DNA of 64,000 nt from Salmonella enterica subsp. enterica serovar Choleraesuis (GTDB lineage: Bacteria; Pseudomonadota; Gammaproteobacteria; Enterobacterales; Enterobacteriaceae). Position 1 is the stretch's first letter. Each line of letters opens with the position of its first letter. The stretch is from assembly GCA_022846635.1 (NCBI GenBank), contig AP025685.1, positions 2,976,001 to 3,040,000 of the forward strand. Reading direction: 5' to 3'. The notes under the pieces were generated by a model. It worked only from the letters and a program-made list of their open reading frames with translations, ran no database searches and was not told where the DNA came from. Below, piece by piece: positions 39,285 through 50,000 of this stretch. A program made the translations under genes and the position numbers.

Positions 39285-41390
39285 TTAGTGAGCGTTTTTA
39301 GCCTGAGCAACAATCTGCTCATAGTTTTCCGGCATCGGCTCATACGGCGTTTCATTTGCCGTTGGTTTGTCGCTCTTCAGGGCCTGGCGGGCAGTTTTGA
39401 AGGAGTAGCTCCCAAGAACCACCACCACCACCATGAAGAACATCGTCAGACCAGCATCCAGACGGTTATTGAATACCAGCTGAGATAGCTGTGATTCAGT
39501 GAACTGCGGCGGAATGTTGCCGCTGTCGATCATCGCCTGGAACTTATTAGCGATAGCCAGGAAGCCAACTTTAGCATCCGGGCTAAACACTTTCTGCCAG
39601 CCAGCCGTCAAAGTACAAATCAGCAGCCATGCCGTTGGAACCAGAGCAACCCAGGCGTATTTCTGACGCTTCATCTTAAACAGCACTACCGCACAAAGCA
39701 GCAGCGCCATACCGGCCAGCATCTGGTTTGCAATGCCGAACAGTGGCCACAGGGTATTGATACCTCCCAGCGGGTCGACCACCCCTTGATGCAGGAAGTA
39801 ACCCCAAGCCAACACGCACAGCCCGGTCGCCAACAGGTTAGCCGGCAGTGAGTCAGTCTTTTTCAGACCCGGGGCAATAACGCCCAGCAGATCCTGAAGC
39901 ATAAAGCGGGCAGAACGGGTACCGGCATCAACCGCCGTCAGAATGAACAGTGCTTCAAACAGAATGGCAAAGTGATACCAGAATGAAACATCCATCAGGC
40001 CACCCAGCGCACCGTGCAGAATGTACGCCATGCCGACAGCCAGAGTTGGAGCACCGCCCGCGCGGGAAACGATACTCTGCTCACCCACTTCATTAGCAAT
40101 GTTAGTCAGCACTTCAGGGGTGATATGGAACCCCCAGCCGCTGACAACCTGAGCAGCAGAAGCCACAACATCGGTAGTTCCCGCAGGAGCCAGTACCGCC
40201 AGCGGGCTGTTCATAGCGAAATACACGCCCGGATCGATAACGCAGGCAGCCACCAGCGCCATGATAGCCACGAAGGACTCCATCAGCATGCCGCCATAAC
40301 CAATAAGGCAGGCCTGGTTTTCATTAGCCAGCATCTTCGGTGTCGTACCGGAAGCGATAAGCGCGTGGAAGCCAGAGACCGCGCCACAAGCAATGGTAAT
40401 GAACAGGAATGGGAACAGATTACCGCTCCAGACCGGACCCGTACCGTCGACAAATTTAGTCAGCGACGGCATCTCCAGCACCGGACGCATAATCACGATA
40501 CCGATAGCCAGACCGACAATAGTGCCGATTTTCAGGAAGGTGGACAGATAATCACGCGGAGCCAGCAGCAGCCACACCGGCAGTACGGCAGCGACAAAAC
40601 CATAGCCCACCAGCATCCAGGTCAGCTGTACGCCGGTATAGTCAAACCACGGCGCCCAGGTTTCACTCTGAGCTACCCAGCCACCGGAAATGATGGCAAA
40701 TATCAGCATCACCAGGCCAATAACTGAAACCTCACCAATGCGGCCCGGACGAATATAGCGGGTATAAACCCCCATAAAGATAGCCAATGGAATAGTGAAG
40801 GCTACGGTATACGTCCCCCACGGGCTGTGGGTCAGCGCTTTCACCACGATCATCGCCAGTACCGCCAGGATGATTATCATAATCATGAAGGTAGCAATGA
40901 GCGCGATAACGCCTGCCGTATTACCCATCTCCTCTTTCACCAGCTCGCCCAGCGAGCGGCCATCACGGCGGGTTGATACGAACAGCACCATAAAGTCTTG
41001 TACCGCCCCGGCCAGAACCACCCCAGCCAGAATCCAGATCATGCCTGGCAGATACCCCATCTGCGCCGCCAGTACCGGCCCGACCAAAGGTCCGGCTCCG
41101 GCAATCGCCGCAAAATGATGACCGAACAGCACTTTTTTATCGGTCGGAACATAGTCCAGACCATCGTTATGGCGTACTGCTGGCGTCATGCGGGTTGCAT
41201 CGACAGACAGAACGTTTTTGGCAATGTAGCGCCCATAAAAACGATAAGCGATGAGATAGACGCAAACTGCAGCCACGACTATCCACAGCGCGTTTATCTG
41301 TTCACCGCGGTTTAAGGCGATGTAGGCCAGGGAAGCAGCACCCAAAAGAGAGACCGCGACCCAGGTGAAGCATTTCCCTAGGTTATTCAT
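39285..41390 (-). CDS. cstA: Pyruvate/peptide transporter CstA
   Basis: CstA is a carbon-starvation-induced inner-membrane carrier for pyruvate and possibly peptides. It has 701 residues, as in E. coli CstA, with 15-18 hydrophobic segments. The sequence follows E. coli CstA rather than BtsT throughout (ALNRGEQINALWIVVA near the start, PMPENYEQIVAQAKNAH at the end). It is first in the cstA-ybdD-GTPase operon. cAMP-CRP control is expected by analogy but I saw no clear site. Confidence 0.96.
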   Translation of the reverse strand: MNNLGKCFTWVAVSLLGAASLAYIALNRGEQINALWIVVAAVCVYLIAYRFYGRYIAKNVLSVDATRMTPAVRHNDGLDYVPTDKKVLFGHHFAAIAGAGPLVGPVLAAQMGYLPGMIWILAGVVLAGAVQDFMVLFVSTRRDGRSLGELVKEEMGNTAGVIALIATFMIMIIILAVLAMIVVKALTHSPWGTYTVAFTIPLAIFMGVYTRYIRPGRIGEVSVIGLVMLIFAIISGGWVAQSETWAPWFDYTGVQLTWMLVGYGFVAAVLPVWLLLAPRDYLSTFLKIGTIVGLAIGIVIMRPVLEMPSLTKFVDGTGPVWSGNLFPFLFITIACGAVSGFHALIASGTTPKMLANENQACLIGYGGMLMESFVAIMALVAACVIDPGVYFAMNSPLAVLAPAGTTDVVASAAQVVSGWGFHITPEVLTNIANEVGEQSIVSRAGGAPTLAVGMAYILHGALGGLMDVSFWYHFAILFEALFILTAVDAGTRSARFMLQDLLGVIAPGLKKTDSLPANLLATGLCVLAWGYFLHQGVVDPLGGINTLWPLFGIANQMLAGMALLLCAVVLFKMKRQKYAWVALVPTAWLLICTLTAGWQKVFSPDAKVGFLAIANKFQAMIDSGNIPPQFTESQLSQLVFNNRLDAGLTMFFMVVVVVLGSYSFKTARQALKSDKPTANETPYEPMPENYEQIVAQAKNAH

Positions 41391-41916
41391 AATATTTTTC
41401 CATTTAGCTTCCGAATTGGTTGAGGTGTTTCAATTTGTATCTATAACAAAGACGTTAAATCCTCAACACTAACAGGCACCTAACATCAACTCTTTTGCAA
41501 CATTGCTAACACGATCACTAACTTTTCGACACATCTTCAGAATTCGTGTGCACCGCATCTCTTAAGAACATCCCAAGTAGCCATCAATTAGCATGGCAAA
41601 ATTGACGGAGTTAACCTGAGTCAGCGCCACAGAAGGCATGGCTTGTTGATAAACCTGTATTGCCATCTGGTGGATTTCAGGTCGCAGAGAGTAACGACAG
41701 ATATAAAGCTGGATAGGGTCAAAAGCGGGGAAAGCTGCTGGCAAAGAAAGGTACAGGCAGACTGGTACTTATTCAGTTACCAAAACGAGTTGCATCATGA
41801 ATCAATCGTTTTCTCAGGCCACAGTTAAGAGTCTGCCGATAGTCTCCCCACCCGCAGGCAGTCATAATTATCCTCGAGCCGGACGTTGTTTGCCCGGATA
41901 GAACAGGAATAGAAAA
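41391..41916. other. Intergenic region upstream of cstA
   Basis: These 526 bases hold the cstA promoter (minus strand) and that of the small lipoprotein at 41917 (plus). Small open frames here (around 41562-41828 on both strands) have no ribosome sites or family features. A CRP site is expected but was not found by eye. Confidence 0.55.
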
Positions 41917-42123
41917 ATGAAAAAATCGCTTATTTGCTGCGGGCTTTTAGCCGCGCTGACTCTGGGTGGCTGCGTGGTTCATGACCACGACAGGGGCCGT
42001 CATCATGACCATCATGGGCAGTATAACAATGGTGACCGCCATGACGGGCCACGTCCCGGCGGCTATAACCAAGGCGATAATAGTCATCGCCACGACGATC
42101 GCGGCAACTATAACCGCCGTTAA
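41917..42123 (+). CDS. His/Asp/Asn-rich small lipoprotein
   Basis: The 68-residue protein begins with a lipoprotein signal (MKKSLICCGLLAALTLGGC, lipobox LGGC with Cys19). The mature part of about 50 residues contains around 11 His together with Asp, Arg, Gly and Asn. That composition suggests metal binding or a disordered periplasmic tail. An ACAGGAA site precedes the ATG at 7-base spacing. I do not recognise the family. It is divergent from cstA. Confidence 0.75.
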   Translation: MKKSLICCGLLAALTLGGCVVHDHDRGRHHDHHGQYNNGDRHDGPRPGGYNQGDNSHRHDDRGNYNRR

Positions 42124-42446
42124 TCGTCTTAAGCCCGGTGTGCGCCATCCTGGCGTCGCCGGGTCAGTCAGTATATTGCTCTATCACCTACCGCTATCTT
42201 CTTTTATTTAGTCCCATTCCGGTATTTGTTAGCTATATAAAGCCAATCTCGGGATTGAATTAATTCTGGTTAATCGCGCAAGAAAGCCCGCTTCAACGAT
42301 AAACCGTCGGTATTTGCCAGGCCCGGTTCCGACCTTGAGGGTTGCGACAGAAATAGATTTGGCTACAATCGGCAAAGTATCGGCGAACACGTCACGCCTC
42401 TTCGGTCCTTTTTTATCAGCGCGTTTGCCCCACCAGGAATTGAGTA
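42124..42446. other. Gap between two small hypothetical genes
   Basis: The 323 bases hold no supported gene. A GC-rich imperfect hairpin (CCCGG...CGCCA-TCC-TGGCG...CCGGG, 42134-42162) follows the lipoprotein stop and may end its transcript. Confidence 0.5.
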
Positions 42447-42704
42447 ATGACAGTAAAAACCCACCCGCAGCTCACCAGCATTGCTATTCAATGTCCGGAA
42501 GAGTCACTGCTGCTTCCGCTTGATCAAATAACCGCTCCGCTAAACGCTGGAGTGCCGCCGCAGCAATTAATCCTGCAGCTTAATCGCCAGGGACTGCTGG
42601 CGTGGCCTGACAATAATGAAAGCCCGGATGAGTTCCGGTTTTGGGTGCGCTGTGAGCAGGACGTACTGGTCACCTGTCAGTATACCGACGTCCCGCTCCA
42701 CTAA
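42447..42704 (+). CDS. Small hypothetical protein (85 aa)
   Basis: The 85-residue product is soluble and acidic, with no signal peptide or membrane helix. CPEESLLLPLDQITAPLNAGVPPQQ and FRFWVRCEQDVLVTCQYTDVPLH are its most distinctive parts. An AGGAATTGAGTA ribosome site precedes the ATG. The gene converges on lldD with a 10-base gap. I do not recognise it. Coding potential is moderate. Confidence 0.6.
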   Translation: MTVKTHPQLTSIAIQCPEESLLLPLDQITAPLNAGVPPQQLILQLNRQGLLAWPDNNESPDEFRFWVRCEQDVLVTCQYTDVPLH

Positions 42705-42714
42705 GTTTTGAGTT

Positions 42715-43863
42715 TTAGACGCTAAAGCCAATGCTGGCCAGAGAGTCGCGGGTAATTTCCGCTACCGTTTTTGCACCGGTCAGCGTCATGGCAACTCGCA
42801 TTTCTTTCTCAATGAGTGACAGTAAGTTAGCGACCCCCTGCTCACCATGAGTTGCCAGCGCGTAAAGGAAGGCCCGGCCCAACAACACGCTATCGGCACC
42901 CAGCGCAATCATGCGAACCACATCCAAACCATTACGGATCCCGCTGTCGGCAAGAATAGCGATATCGCCTTTGACTGCATCGGCGATAGCCGGCAGCGCC
43001 CGGGCTGATGAGAGTACCCCGTCAAGCTGACGCCCGCCGTGGTTTGAAACCACAATACCGTCAGCACCGAAACGCACCGCATCACGCGCATCCTCAGCAT
43101 CGAGGATACCCTTGATAACCATTGGGCCGTCCCAAAACTCACGGATCCACTCCAGATCTTTCCAGGAAATAGACGGATCGAAGTTCTGCCCCAGCCAGCC
43201 AATATAATCCTCCAGCCCGGTAGGACTACCGCGATAGGCAGAAATATTCCCCAGATCGTGCGGGCGACCAAGCAGGCCAACATCCAGCGACCAGCTCGGA
43301 TGTGTCACCGCCTGCCAGTAACGGCGCAGCGCCGCGTTTGGCCCGCTCATTCCGGAATGCGCATCGCGATAGCGCGCGCCCGGCGTTGGCATATCCACGG
43401 TAAAGACCAGCGTAGAGCAACCCGCCGCCTTCGCCCGCTCCAGCGCATTACGCATAAAGCCACGATCTTTTAGCACATACAGCTGGAACCACATCGGGCG
43501 TGAAATTGCCGGTGCCACTTCTTCAATTGGGCAAACTGAAACCGTCGACAGAGTAAACGGAATGCCGTGAGCCGCCGCCGCGCGCGCCGCCTGAACCTCA
43601 CCGCGTCGGGCATACATCCCGCATAAACCGACCGGAGCCAACGCCACCGGCATCGACAGGGTTTCATTAAACAGTTTGGTAGTCAGACTAAGATCCGACA
43701 TGTTGTTGAGCACACGCTGGCGCAGCGCCACGCCGCTCAAATCCTCAACGTTGCGGCGCAGCGTATATTCGTTGTACGCCCCTCCGTCGATATAGTGGAA
43801 AAGAAACGGCGGCAGCTTACGCTGCGCCGCTGCCCGATAGTCGCTGGCAGCGGAAATAATCAT
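42715..43863 (-). CDS. lldD: L-lactate dehydrogenase, FMN dependent (quinone)
   Basis: LldD is a membrane-associated flavoenzyme that oxidises L-lactate to pyruvate and passes electrons to quinone. It has 382 residues; E. coli LldD has 396, and the difference is at the C terminus (ends SLASIGFSV). The active-site segment [12 protein letters not shown] includes the catalytic His and an Arg. FMN contacts such as LAPVGLCG and [12 protein letters not shown] are intact. The start overlaps the lldR stop by 4 bases. It is last in lldPRD. Confidence 0.95.
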   Translation of the reverse strand: MIISAASDYRAAAQRKLPPFLFHYIDGGAYNEYTLRRNVEDLSGVALRQRVLNNMSDLSLTTKLFNETLSMPVALAPVGLCGMYARRGEVQAARAAAAHGIPFTLSTVSVCPIEEVAPAISRPMWFQLYVLKDRGFMRNALERAKAAGCSTLVFTVDMPTPGARYRDAHSGMSGPNAALRRYWQAVTHPSWSLDVGLLGRPHDLGNISAYRGSPTGLEDYIGWLGQNFDPSISWKDLEWIREFWDGPMVIKGILDAEDARDAVRFGADGIVVSNHGGRQLDGVLSSARALPAIADAVKGDIAILADSGIRNGLDVVRMIALGADSVLLGRAFLYALATHGEQGVANLLSLIEKEMRVAMTLTGAKTVAEITRDSLASIGFSV

Positions 43864-44642
43864 AACGGTATATCTCCTGACAAATTATCCGGCAGACGAG
43901 TCACCCTCGCCTGACGGGCATCATCTTCATTAAGGTTCTTAATAGTGGAATGGACAAAACCGAGGTGGTGCATCACCGCGCTGCGGGCAAGCTCCGGCTC
44001 GCCGTCGAGAATGGCCTGCAGCAGTTCATGATGCTGTTCAGTAAGCTGGTCAAAAATATGAGGCTGGGTGTACATCCGCTCGCGGCTGTGCTGCACCGTG
44101 TGCTGCAACAGCTCAAAAAACCCGCGCATGGTCTGGAGTAACACTACGTTATGCGCGGCCTCAGCGATTGCCAGATGAAAACGGACGTCAGCCTGCGCCG
44201 CCAGTTCCGGCGAATCGCTTTGCCGCAGCTTTAGGGTAGCGTCAAAGGCATACTGAAGTTTCTCTTTATCAACTGCAGTGGCGCGTAGAGCGGCATGCCA
44301 CGCAGTTCCCGCCTCAATAGCGTGGCGAGCTTCCAGAATATCGAAATAGTATTCCGGATCAGCCTCTGCCAGGGGCAGAATCGGCTGCACAATCCGGCTT
44401 TGCGGCCAGTCAGAAGCCGGAGCCGCAAGCCAGGTACCGCCACCGCGCCGGCTAGCCAGGATGCCTTCGCTGCGCAACTGCTGTAACGCCTCGCGCACCG
44501 TATTACGAGACACGCCAAGCTGCGCCGCCAGCACCCGTTCGGCGGGGATTTTCATCCCCGCCACCAGACGCTGCTCGGCTATCCAGTCCAGCAATTGCCG
44601 GGCCAGCCTGTCGGTCAACCTTGTCGTCACGGAATCATCCAT
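43860..44642 (-). CDS. lldR: Lactate-responsive GntR regulator LldR
   Basis: LldR regulates lldPRD, repressing without lactate and activating with it. The 260-residue protein has an N-terminal winged helix ([27 protein letters not shown]) and a FadR-type C-terminal effector domain. Its start overlaps the lldP stop by 16 bases. Two TGGT-N3-(A/G)CCA operators lie upstream of lldP. Confidence 0.94.
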   Translation of the reverse strand: MDDSVTTRLTDRLARQLLDWIAEQRLVAGMKIPAERVLAAQLGVSRNTVREALQQLRSEGILASRRGGGTWLAAPASDWPQSRIVQPILPLAEADPEYYFDILEARHAIEAGTAWHAALRATAVDKEKLQYAFDATLKLRQSDSPELAAQADVRFHLAIAEAAHNVVLLQTMRGFFELLQHTVQHSRERMYTQPHIFDQLTEQHHELLQAILDGEPELARSAVMHHLGFVHSTIKNLNEDDARQARVTRLPDNLSGDIPL

Positions 44643-46282
44643 GTCAGCACATAAGCCTGAAGCGTGGTTATTACGCCAACCATGCAGGTAAAGATAAGGC
44701 TGTGCTTCACGGTGAATCGGAACAAATCGGCTTCTTTACCAATCAGCCCCACCGCCGCACAGGCAATTGCTATCGACTGCGGGGAGATCATTTTTCCGGT
44801 AACACCGCCGGTGGTATTTGCTGCAACCAGCAGCAGATCCGAGACACCAATTTGCTGAGCTGCCGTTGCCTGCAACGCCGCAAAAAGAGCATTCGATGAG
44901 GTATCTGAACCGGTCAAAAATACCCCCAGCCAGCCCAGGAACGGTGAGAAGAAGGTAAATGCACCGCCAGTGTGAGCCAGCGCCAGCGCCAGAGTTGACG
45001 ACAGGCCGGAGTAGTTAGAGATAAAGGCAAATGCCAACACCATCCCGATGGTGTAAATCGGCAGCGCCAGCTCTTTGAGCGTGGAGCCAAAGGTACTCAC
45101 AGCATCCCGCGGTTTCATCTTCAGCCAGACAATAGAGATAAATGCCGCCATCAGAATCGCCGTGCCGGTAGCCGAGAGCCAGTCAAACTTGAAGATTGCC
45201 GCATAGGGTTTCGCGGCAGCCACGATAGGCGGCATACGCTCAACCAGCCCATCCAGCATCGGGACTGAGAAGCTAAAGACCCAGTTTGCCAGAGGGCCAC
45301 CAGCGGCAAACAGCGCTTTGAACGGCGGAATACTCCACAGAGTAACGGTGGCAGTCAGGAACAGGAATGGCGACCAGGCACGGATAATCTGCCCACGGGT
45401 GTAGTTAGTACGGGCCAGGGTTTTATCAGTAACCGATGCACCCACGTCATTAAAACGGAAGGTACGCTGCGGCTGCCAGCGGCGTAAGAACAGGGTCAGA
45501 CAGACCAGAGACACCAGCGACGAGATAATATCCGGCAGTTCTGGCCCCAGGAAGTTGGAGCTTAAATACTGGCTGATAGCAAAGGAGCCACCGGCCACGG
45601 CAACCGCAGGCCAGGTCTCTTTAATTCCACGCCAGCCGTCCATAATCGCCATAATCCAGAACAGCACGATAATGGTTAAAAACGGCAGCTGACGGCCCAC
45701 CATCTGGCCGATTTCAAAACTATCCAGACCGGTAACCTGGCCCGCGACAATAATCGGAATCCCCATTGCGCCAAACGCGACCGGCGCGGTATTAACAATC
45801 AGGCATAAACCCGCGGCATACAGCGGATTAAAGCCAAGGCCAACCAGCAGTGCTGCGGTAATCGCCACCGGTGCGCCGAAGCCTGCCGCCCCTTCCAGAA
45901 AGGCGCCAAAACAGAACCCCACGATAAGCATCTGCAAACGCTGATCGGGAGTAATAGACAGTATGGAGGAGCGGATAATGTCGAACTGCCCGGTTTTAAC
46001 CGAGATTTTGTAGACAAATACCGCCGCCACAATTATCCAGGCAATCGGCCACAGTCCATACATGAAGCCGTAGACCACGGAAGCCAGGGCATTAGCCAAC
46101 GGCATCCGATACAGCAATAGCGCCACCAGAAGCGCCAGCGCTACAGTGATGGTCGCAGCGACATGGCCTTTAAGTTTTAACTTAATCAGCGCAAAGAAGA
46201 AAAAGACTATAGGTATGACAGCTACCAGGCTCGAAAGCCAGATATTGCCTAGCGGATCATAGACTTGTTGCCAGGTCTGCAT
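44627..46282 (-). CDS. lldP: L-lactate permease LldP
   Basis: LldP is a proton-coupled carrier for L- and D-lactate and glycolate. The 551-residue protein equals E. coli LldP in length and has about twelve to fourteen hydrophobic segments. Family stretches include [21 protein letters not shown] and [13 protein letters not shown]. It is the first gene of lldPRD. Confidence 0.96.
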   Translation of the reverse strand: MQTWQQVYDPLGNIWLSSLVAVIPIVFFFFALIKLKLKGHVAATITVALALLVALLLYRMPLANALASVVYGFMYGLWPIAWIIVAAVFVYKISVKTGQFDIIRSSILSITPDQRLQMLIVGFCFGAFLEGAAGFGAPVAITAALLVGLGFNPLYAAGLCLIVNTAPVAFGAMGIPIIVAGQVTGLDSFEIGQMVGRQLPFLTIIVLFWIMAIMDGWRGIKETWPAVAVAGGSFAISQYLSSNFLGPELPDIISSLVSLVCLTLFLRRWQPQRTFRFNDVGASVTDKTLARTNYTRGQIIRAWSPFLFLTATVTLWSIPPFKALFAAGGPLANWVFSFSVPMLDGLVERMPPIVAAAKPYAAIFKFDWLSATGTAILMAAFISIVWLKMKPRDAVSTFGSTLKELALPIYTIGMVLAFAFISNYSGLSSTLALALAHTGGAFTFFSPFLGWLGVFLTGSDTSSNALFAALQATAAQQIGVSDLLLVAANTTGGVTGKMISPQSIAIACAAVGLIGKEADLFRFTVKHSLIFTCMVGVITTLQAYVLTWMIP

Positions 46283-46345
46283 ATTGCCATCTCCAGGGTC
46301 GTGACAGGCACTACTTAAAAACCTGTCGCGTCAGTAACGTGCCTT

Positions 46346-46358
46346 TTGGTTGTACCAA
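46346..46358 (-). promoter_or_regulatory. LldR operator, promoter-proximal
   Basis: TTGGTTGTACCAA is a perfect inverted repeat with the FadR/LldR-type core TGGT-N3-ACCA. It lies 64 bases upstream of the lldP ATG. Together with a second site about 126 bases away it resembles the O1/O2 pair of E. coli. Confidence 0.75.
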
Positions 46359-46472
46359 TTGGCTTATGTAGGGTTTGAAGTGGCCAATGGTTAATCATTT
46401 GTAAAATAATAACAACGCGTGCGGCGTTAATTTTTACATTTATACCAGATTTATCACATGTGGATTGAAAAT

Positions 46473-46483
46473 TGGTTGGGCCA
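46473..46483 (-). promoter_or_regulatory. LldR operator, promoter-distal
   Basis: TGGTTGGGCCA matches TGGT-N3-ACCA with one change. The centre is 126 bases from that of the proximal operator. In E. coli two LldR operators flank the lldP promoter at a similar distance and allow DNA looping. Confidence 0.6.
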
Positions 46484-46610
46484 CTTTCAGCAAAATGGTT
46501 GTTATGCTCGGGCTGGGAGTGCGGTTTTTGGGCTTATCCGTGGTTCAGGCTTTACATACAGAGGGGATTTCCGGACAATTCACGTTTAACTATTAATTAA
46601 CTTTTTAGCG

Positions 46611-46850
46611 ATGAAACATCCTTTAGAAACATTGGTGACTGCCGCTGCTACGCTTCTGCTGGCGATGCTATCTTGCCTGCTGCTTCCTGCCCCCAGACTT
46701 AGCCCCGAACAGATCGCCTGGCTTACCGAAACGCTGGGAATTTCCACCGCAGAGCTATACACCCTGGTGCTGTGCCTGTGGTTTATTGTGTTGGGCGTGA
46801 TTGAATATCTGATTATTCGCTATGTCTGGCGGCGCTGGTTCGCCATCTGA
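46611..46850 (+). CDS. Small inner-membrane protein, two helices
   Basis: The 79-residue protein has two hydrophobic segments at about 8-26 and 51-70, joined by LSPEQIAWLTETLGISTAELY, and ends with basic residues (RYVWRRWFAI), giving a likely N-in, C-in topology. I do not recognise the family. No good Shine-Dalgarno precedes the ATG. It lies between the divergent lldP promoter and fdnG. Confidence 0.6.
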   Translation: MKHPLETLVTAAATLLLAMLSCLLLPAPRLSPEQIAWLTETLGISTAELYTLVLCLWFIVLGVIEYLIIRYVWRRWFAI

Positions 46851-46928
46851 CAATTGCCCCCCACCGTGGTTTCAGCGTAAAGCAGTAACCCTATACTCCG
46901 CCCAGGTATTAGCCGCGGCGATTTTTAC

Positions 46929-46944
46929 TACCCATCACGGGGTA
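46929..46944 (+). promoter_or_regulatory. NarL/NarP 7-2-7 site upstream of fdnG
   Basis: TACCCAT-CA-CGGGGTA is a pair of inverted heptamers in 7-2-7 spacing; the left heptamer fits TACYNMT fully and the right differs at its last base. NarL activates fdnG with nitrate in E. coli. The site centre lies about 39 bases upstream of the FNR-like site centre. Confidence 0.6.
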
Positions 46945-46968
46945 GTTTCTTTCCTGTCCTTCTTAGCT

Positions 46969-46982
46969 TTGATTTCAAACAA
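46969..46982 (+). promoter_or_regulatory. FNR-like site at fdnG promoter
   Basis: TTGATTTCAAACAA matches TTGAT-N4-ATCAA at 9 of 10 positions. A TGCTATGTT extended -10 at 47001-47009 would place transcription near 47016, with the site centred near -41, the class II activator position. Confidence 0.65.
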
Positions 46983-47045
46983 CATCCGTCCGCCCTCGCC
47001 TGCTATGTTCCGGGACATTTCGTGAGCAAGTCATAGAGGGAAGCA

Positions 47046-50000
47046 ATGAACGTCAGTCGCAGACAGTTTTTTAAAATCTGCGCCGGCGGAATGGCAGGAA
47101 CCACGGTAGCGGCTTTGGGATTTGCGCCAGCAGTAGCGCTGGCCGAAACGCGCAATTATAAATTGCTGCGCGCCAAAGAGACCCGCAATACCTGTACCTA
47201 CTGTTCCGTAGGCTGCGGCCTTTTGATGTATAGCATGGGCGATGGTTCTAAAAACGCCCACGCCAACATTTATCATATCGAAGGCGATCCGGATCATCCC
47301 GTCAACCGCGGTGCGCTATGCCCGAAAGGTGCGGGTTTGCTGGATTATGTCCACAGCGAAAACCGTCTGCAGTATCCGGAATATCGCGCTCCTGGCTCCA
47401 GTAAATGGCAACGCATCAGTTGGGATGAGGCATTTTCTCGCATCACTCGCCTGATGAAAGAAGACCGTGACGCCAACTTCATCGCAAATAATGAACAGGG
47501 ATTGCCCGTTAATCGCTGGCTCACCACCGGCATGCTTTGTGCGTCGGCCGCCAGCAATGAAACCGGCGCTTTAACCCAGAAATTCACCCGCGCACTCGGC
47601 ATGCTTGCCGTGGATAACCAGGCGCGCGTCTGACACGGACCAACGGTAGCAAGTCTTGCTCCAACATTTGGTCGCGGTGCGATGACCAACCACTGGGTGG
47701 ATATTAAGAACGCCAACGTCGTGATGGTGATGGGGGGTAATGCCGCCGAAGCGCATCCGGTTGGTTTCCGCTGGGCTATGGAAGCCAAAAATAACAATAA
47801 CGCTACGCTTATCGTGGTGGATCCGCGCTTTACCCGTACCGCTTCGGTGGCCGATATTTATGCGCCAATCCGCTCTGGTACCGACATCACCTTCCTTTCG
47901 GGGGTGTTGCACTATCTGATAACCAACAATCAGATAAACGACGAATACGTACGCCACTACACCAACGCGCCGCTGCTGGTGCGCGAAGACTTTAGCTTTG
48001 AAGACGGACTGTTTAGCGGCTACGACGCTAAAACCCGCAGTTACGATAAATCGAGCTGGAATTATCAGCTGGACGACCAGGGCTTCGCCAAACGCGATGA
48101 CTCACTCTCTTCGCCACGCTGCGTCTGGAATCTGCTAAAAGACCACGTATCGCGCTATACGCCAGAAGTCGTAGAGCAGATTTGTGGTACCCCGCGGGCC
48201 GACTTCCTGAAAGTATGTAAAGTACTGGCCTCAACTTCTGCGGCGAACCGTACGGCAACCTTCCTGTATGCCCTGGGCTGGACTCAGCACACCGTTGGTG
48301 CGCAGAACATCCGTACCATGGCGATGATCCAGCTGCTGTTGGGCAATATGGGGATGGCCGGTGGCGGGGTTAACGCCCTGCGCGGTCACTCAAATATCCA
48401 GGGGCTCACTGATATCGGCCTGCTGTCCACCAGCCTGCCGGGTTATCTGACTCTGCCTTCAGAGAAACAGCCCGATCTCGCCCACTATCTGGCGGCCAAT
48501 ACGCCAAAAGCCACTCAGGACTCGCAGGTTAACTACTGGGGTAATTACCCTAAATTCTTCGTCAGCCTGATGAAATCCTATTATGGCGATGCGGCCACGG
48601 CAGAAAACCAGTGGGGCTATAACTGGCTGCCGAAATGGGACCAGCCTTACGATGTGCTGCGCTATTTCGACATGATGGCGCACGGCAAAGTGAACGGTTA
48701 TATCTGCCAGGGCTTTAACCCGGTAGCGTCGTTCCCGGATAAAAACAAAGTGGTGTCCAGTCTCAGCAAGCTGAAGTATCTGGTTATCATCGATCCGCTG
48801 GTAACTGAAACTTCTAACTTCTGGCAGAACCACGGCGAGATGAACGATGTGGATAGCGCATCGATTCAGACCGAAGTCTTCCGCCTGCCATCTACCTGCT
48901 TTGCCGAAGAAGATGGCTCCATCGTCAACTCCGGTCGCTGGCTACAATGGCACTGGAAAGGTGCTGATGCTCCGGGAGAGGCTCTGAATGACGGTGAAAT
49001 CATCGCCGGGTTGTTCCACGGTCTGCGCGAGCTGTATCGTGAACACGGCGGTAACGGTAGTGAGCCATTGATGAGCATGCGCTGGCCATATCGTCAGCCG
49101 GATAAACCTGAGTCCGAAGAGGTCGCGCGGGAAAACAACGGCGTGGCGCTGGTGGATTTATATGATGACAAAGGTAACCTGATTGCCGCTAAAGGTAGCC
49201 AGCTGTCGAGCTTTGCTCAGCTGCGCGACGACGGCAGTACCGCATCCGGGTGCTGGATCTATGCCGGTAGCTGGACGCCTCAGGGCAACCAGATGGCAAA
49301 CCGCGATAACAGCGATCCTTCCGGCCTTGGTAATACATTGGGCTGGGCGTGGGCATGGCCGCTCAACCGCCGCATCATCTATAACCGCGCCTCTGCCGAT
49401 CCGCAGGGTAAACCGTGGGATCCAAACCGGATGCTCATTGCCTGGGACGGTACGAAATGGGCCGGGAATGATATTCCAGACTACAACACGGCACCTCCTG
49501 GCAGCGCCACCGGCCCGTTCATTATGCAGCCGGAAGGGGTCGCACGCCTGTTTGCTCTGGATAAGCTGGCCGAAGGGCCATTCCCTGAGCATTACGAGCC
49601 ATTCGAAACGCCAATCGGCACCAACCCGCTGCATCCGAACGTAGTATCCAGTCCGGTGGCCCGTATCTTCGCCGACGATGCTCTGCGTCTCGGTAAGCGC
49701 CAGAAATTCCCATATGTGGGAACCACCTACCGGCTGACCGAACATTTCCATACATGGACTAAGCACGCTCGGCTGAACGCTATTGCCCAGCCCGAGCAGT
49801 TTGTGGAAATCAGCCCAACCCTGGCCGAAGCCCACGGCATTGCTAATGGCGACTGGGTCAAGGTCAGCAGCAAGCGCGGATTTATTCGCGCAGTCGCGGT
49901 GGTAACTGAGCGCCTGCAAAGCTTGCAGGTCAACGGTCAATCGGTTGAAACCATCGGTATCCCGCTGCATTGGGGCTTTGAGGGCGTGGCCCGCAAAGGC

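Noticed and set aside
40014..40727. 237-residue plus-strand frame inside cstA
   Set aside because: It is antisense to cstA and its composition (His, Arg, Gln rich) is that of a reverse reading of membrane codons.
41562..41828. Two overlapping 60-residue frames upstream of cstA
   Set aside because: Neither has a ribosome site or recognisable content; they overlap each other on opposite strands in a promoter region.
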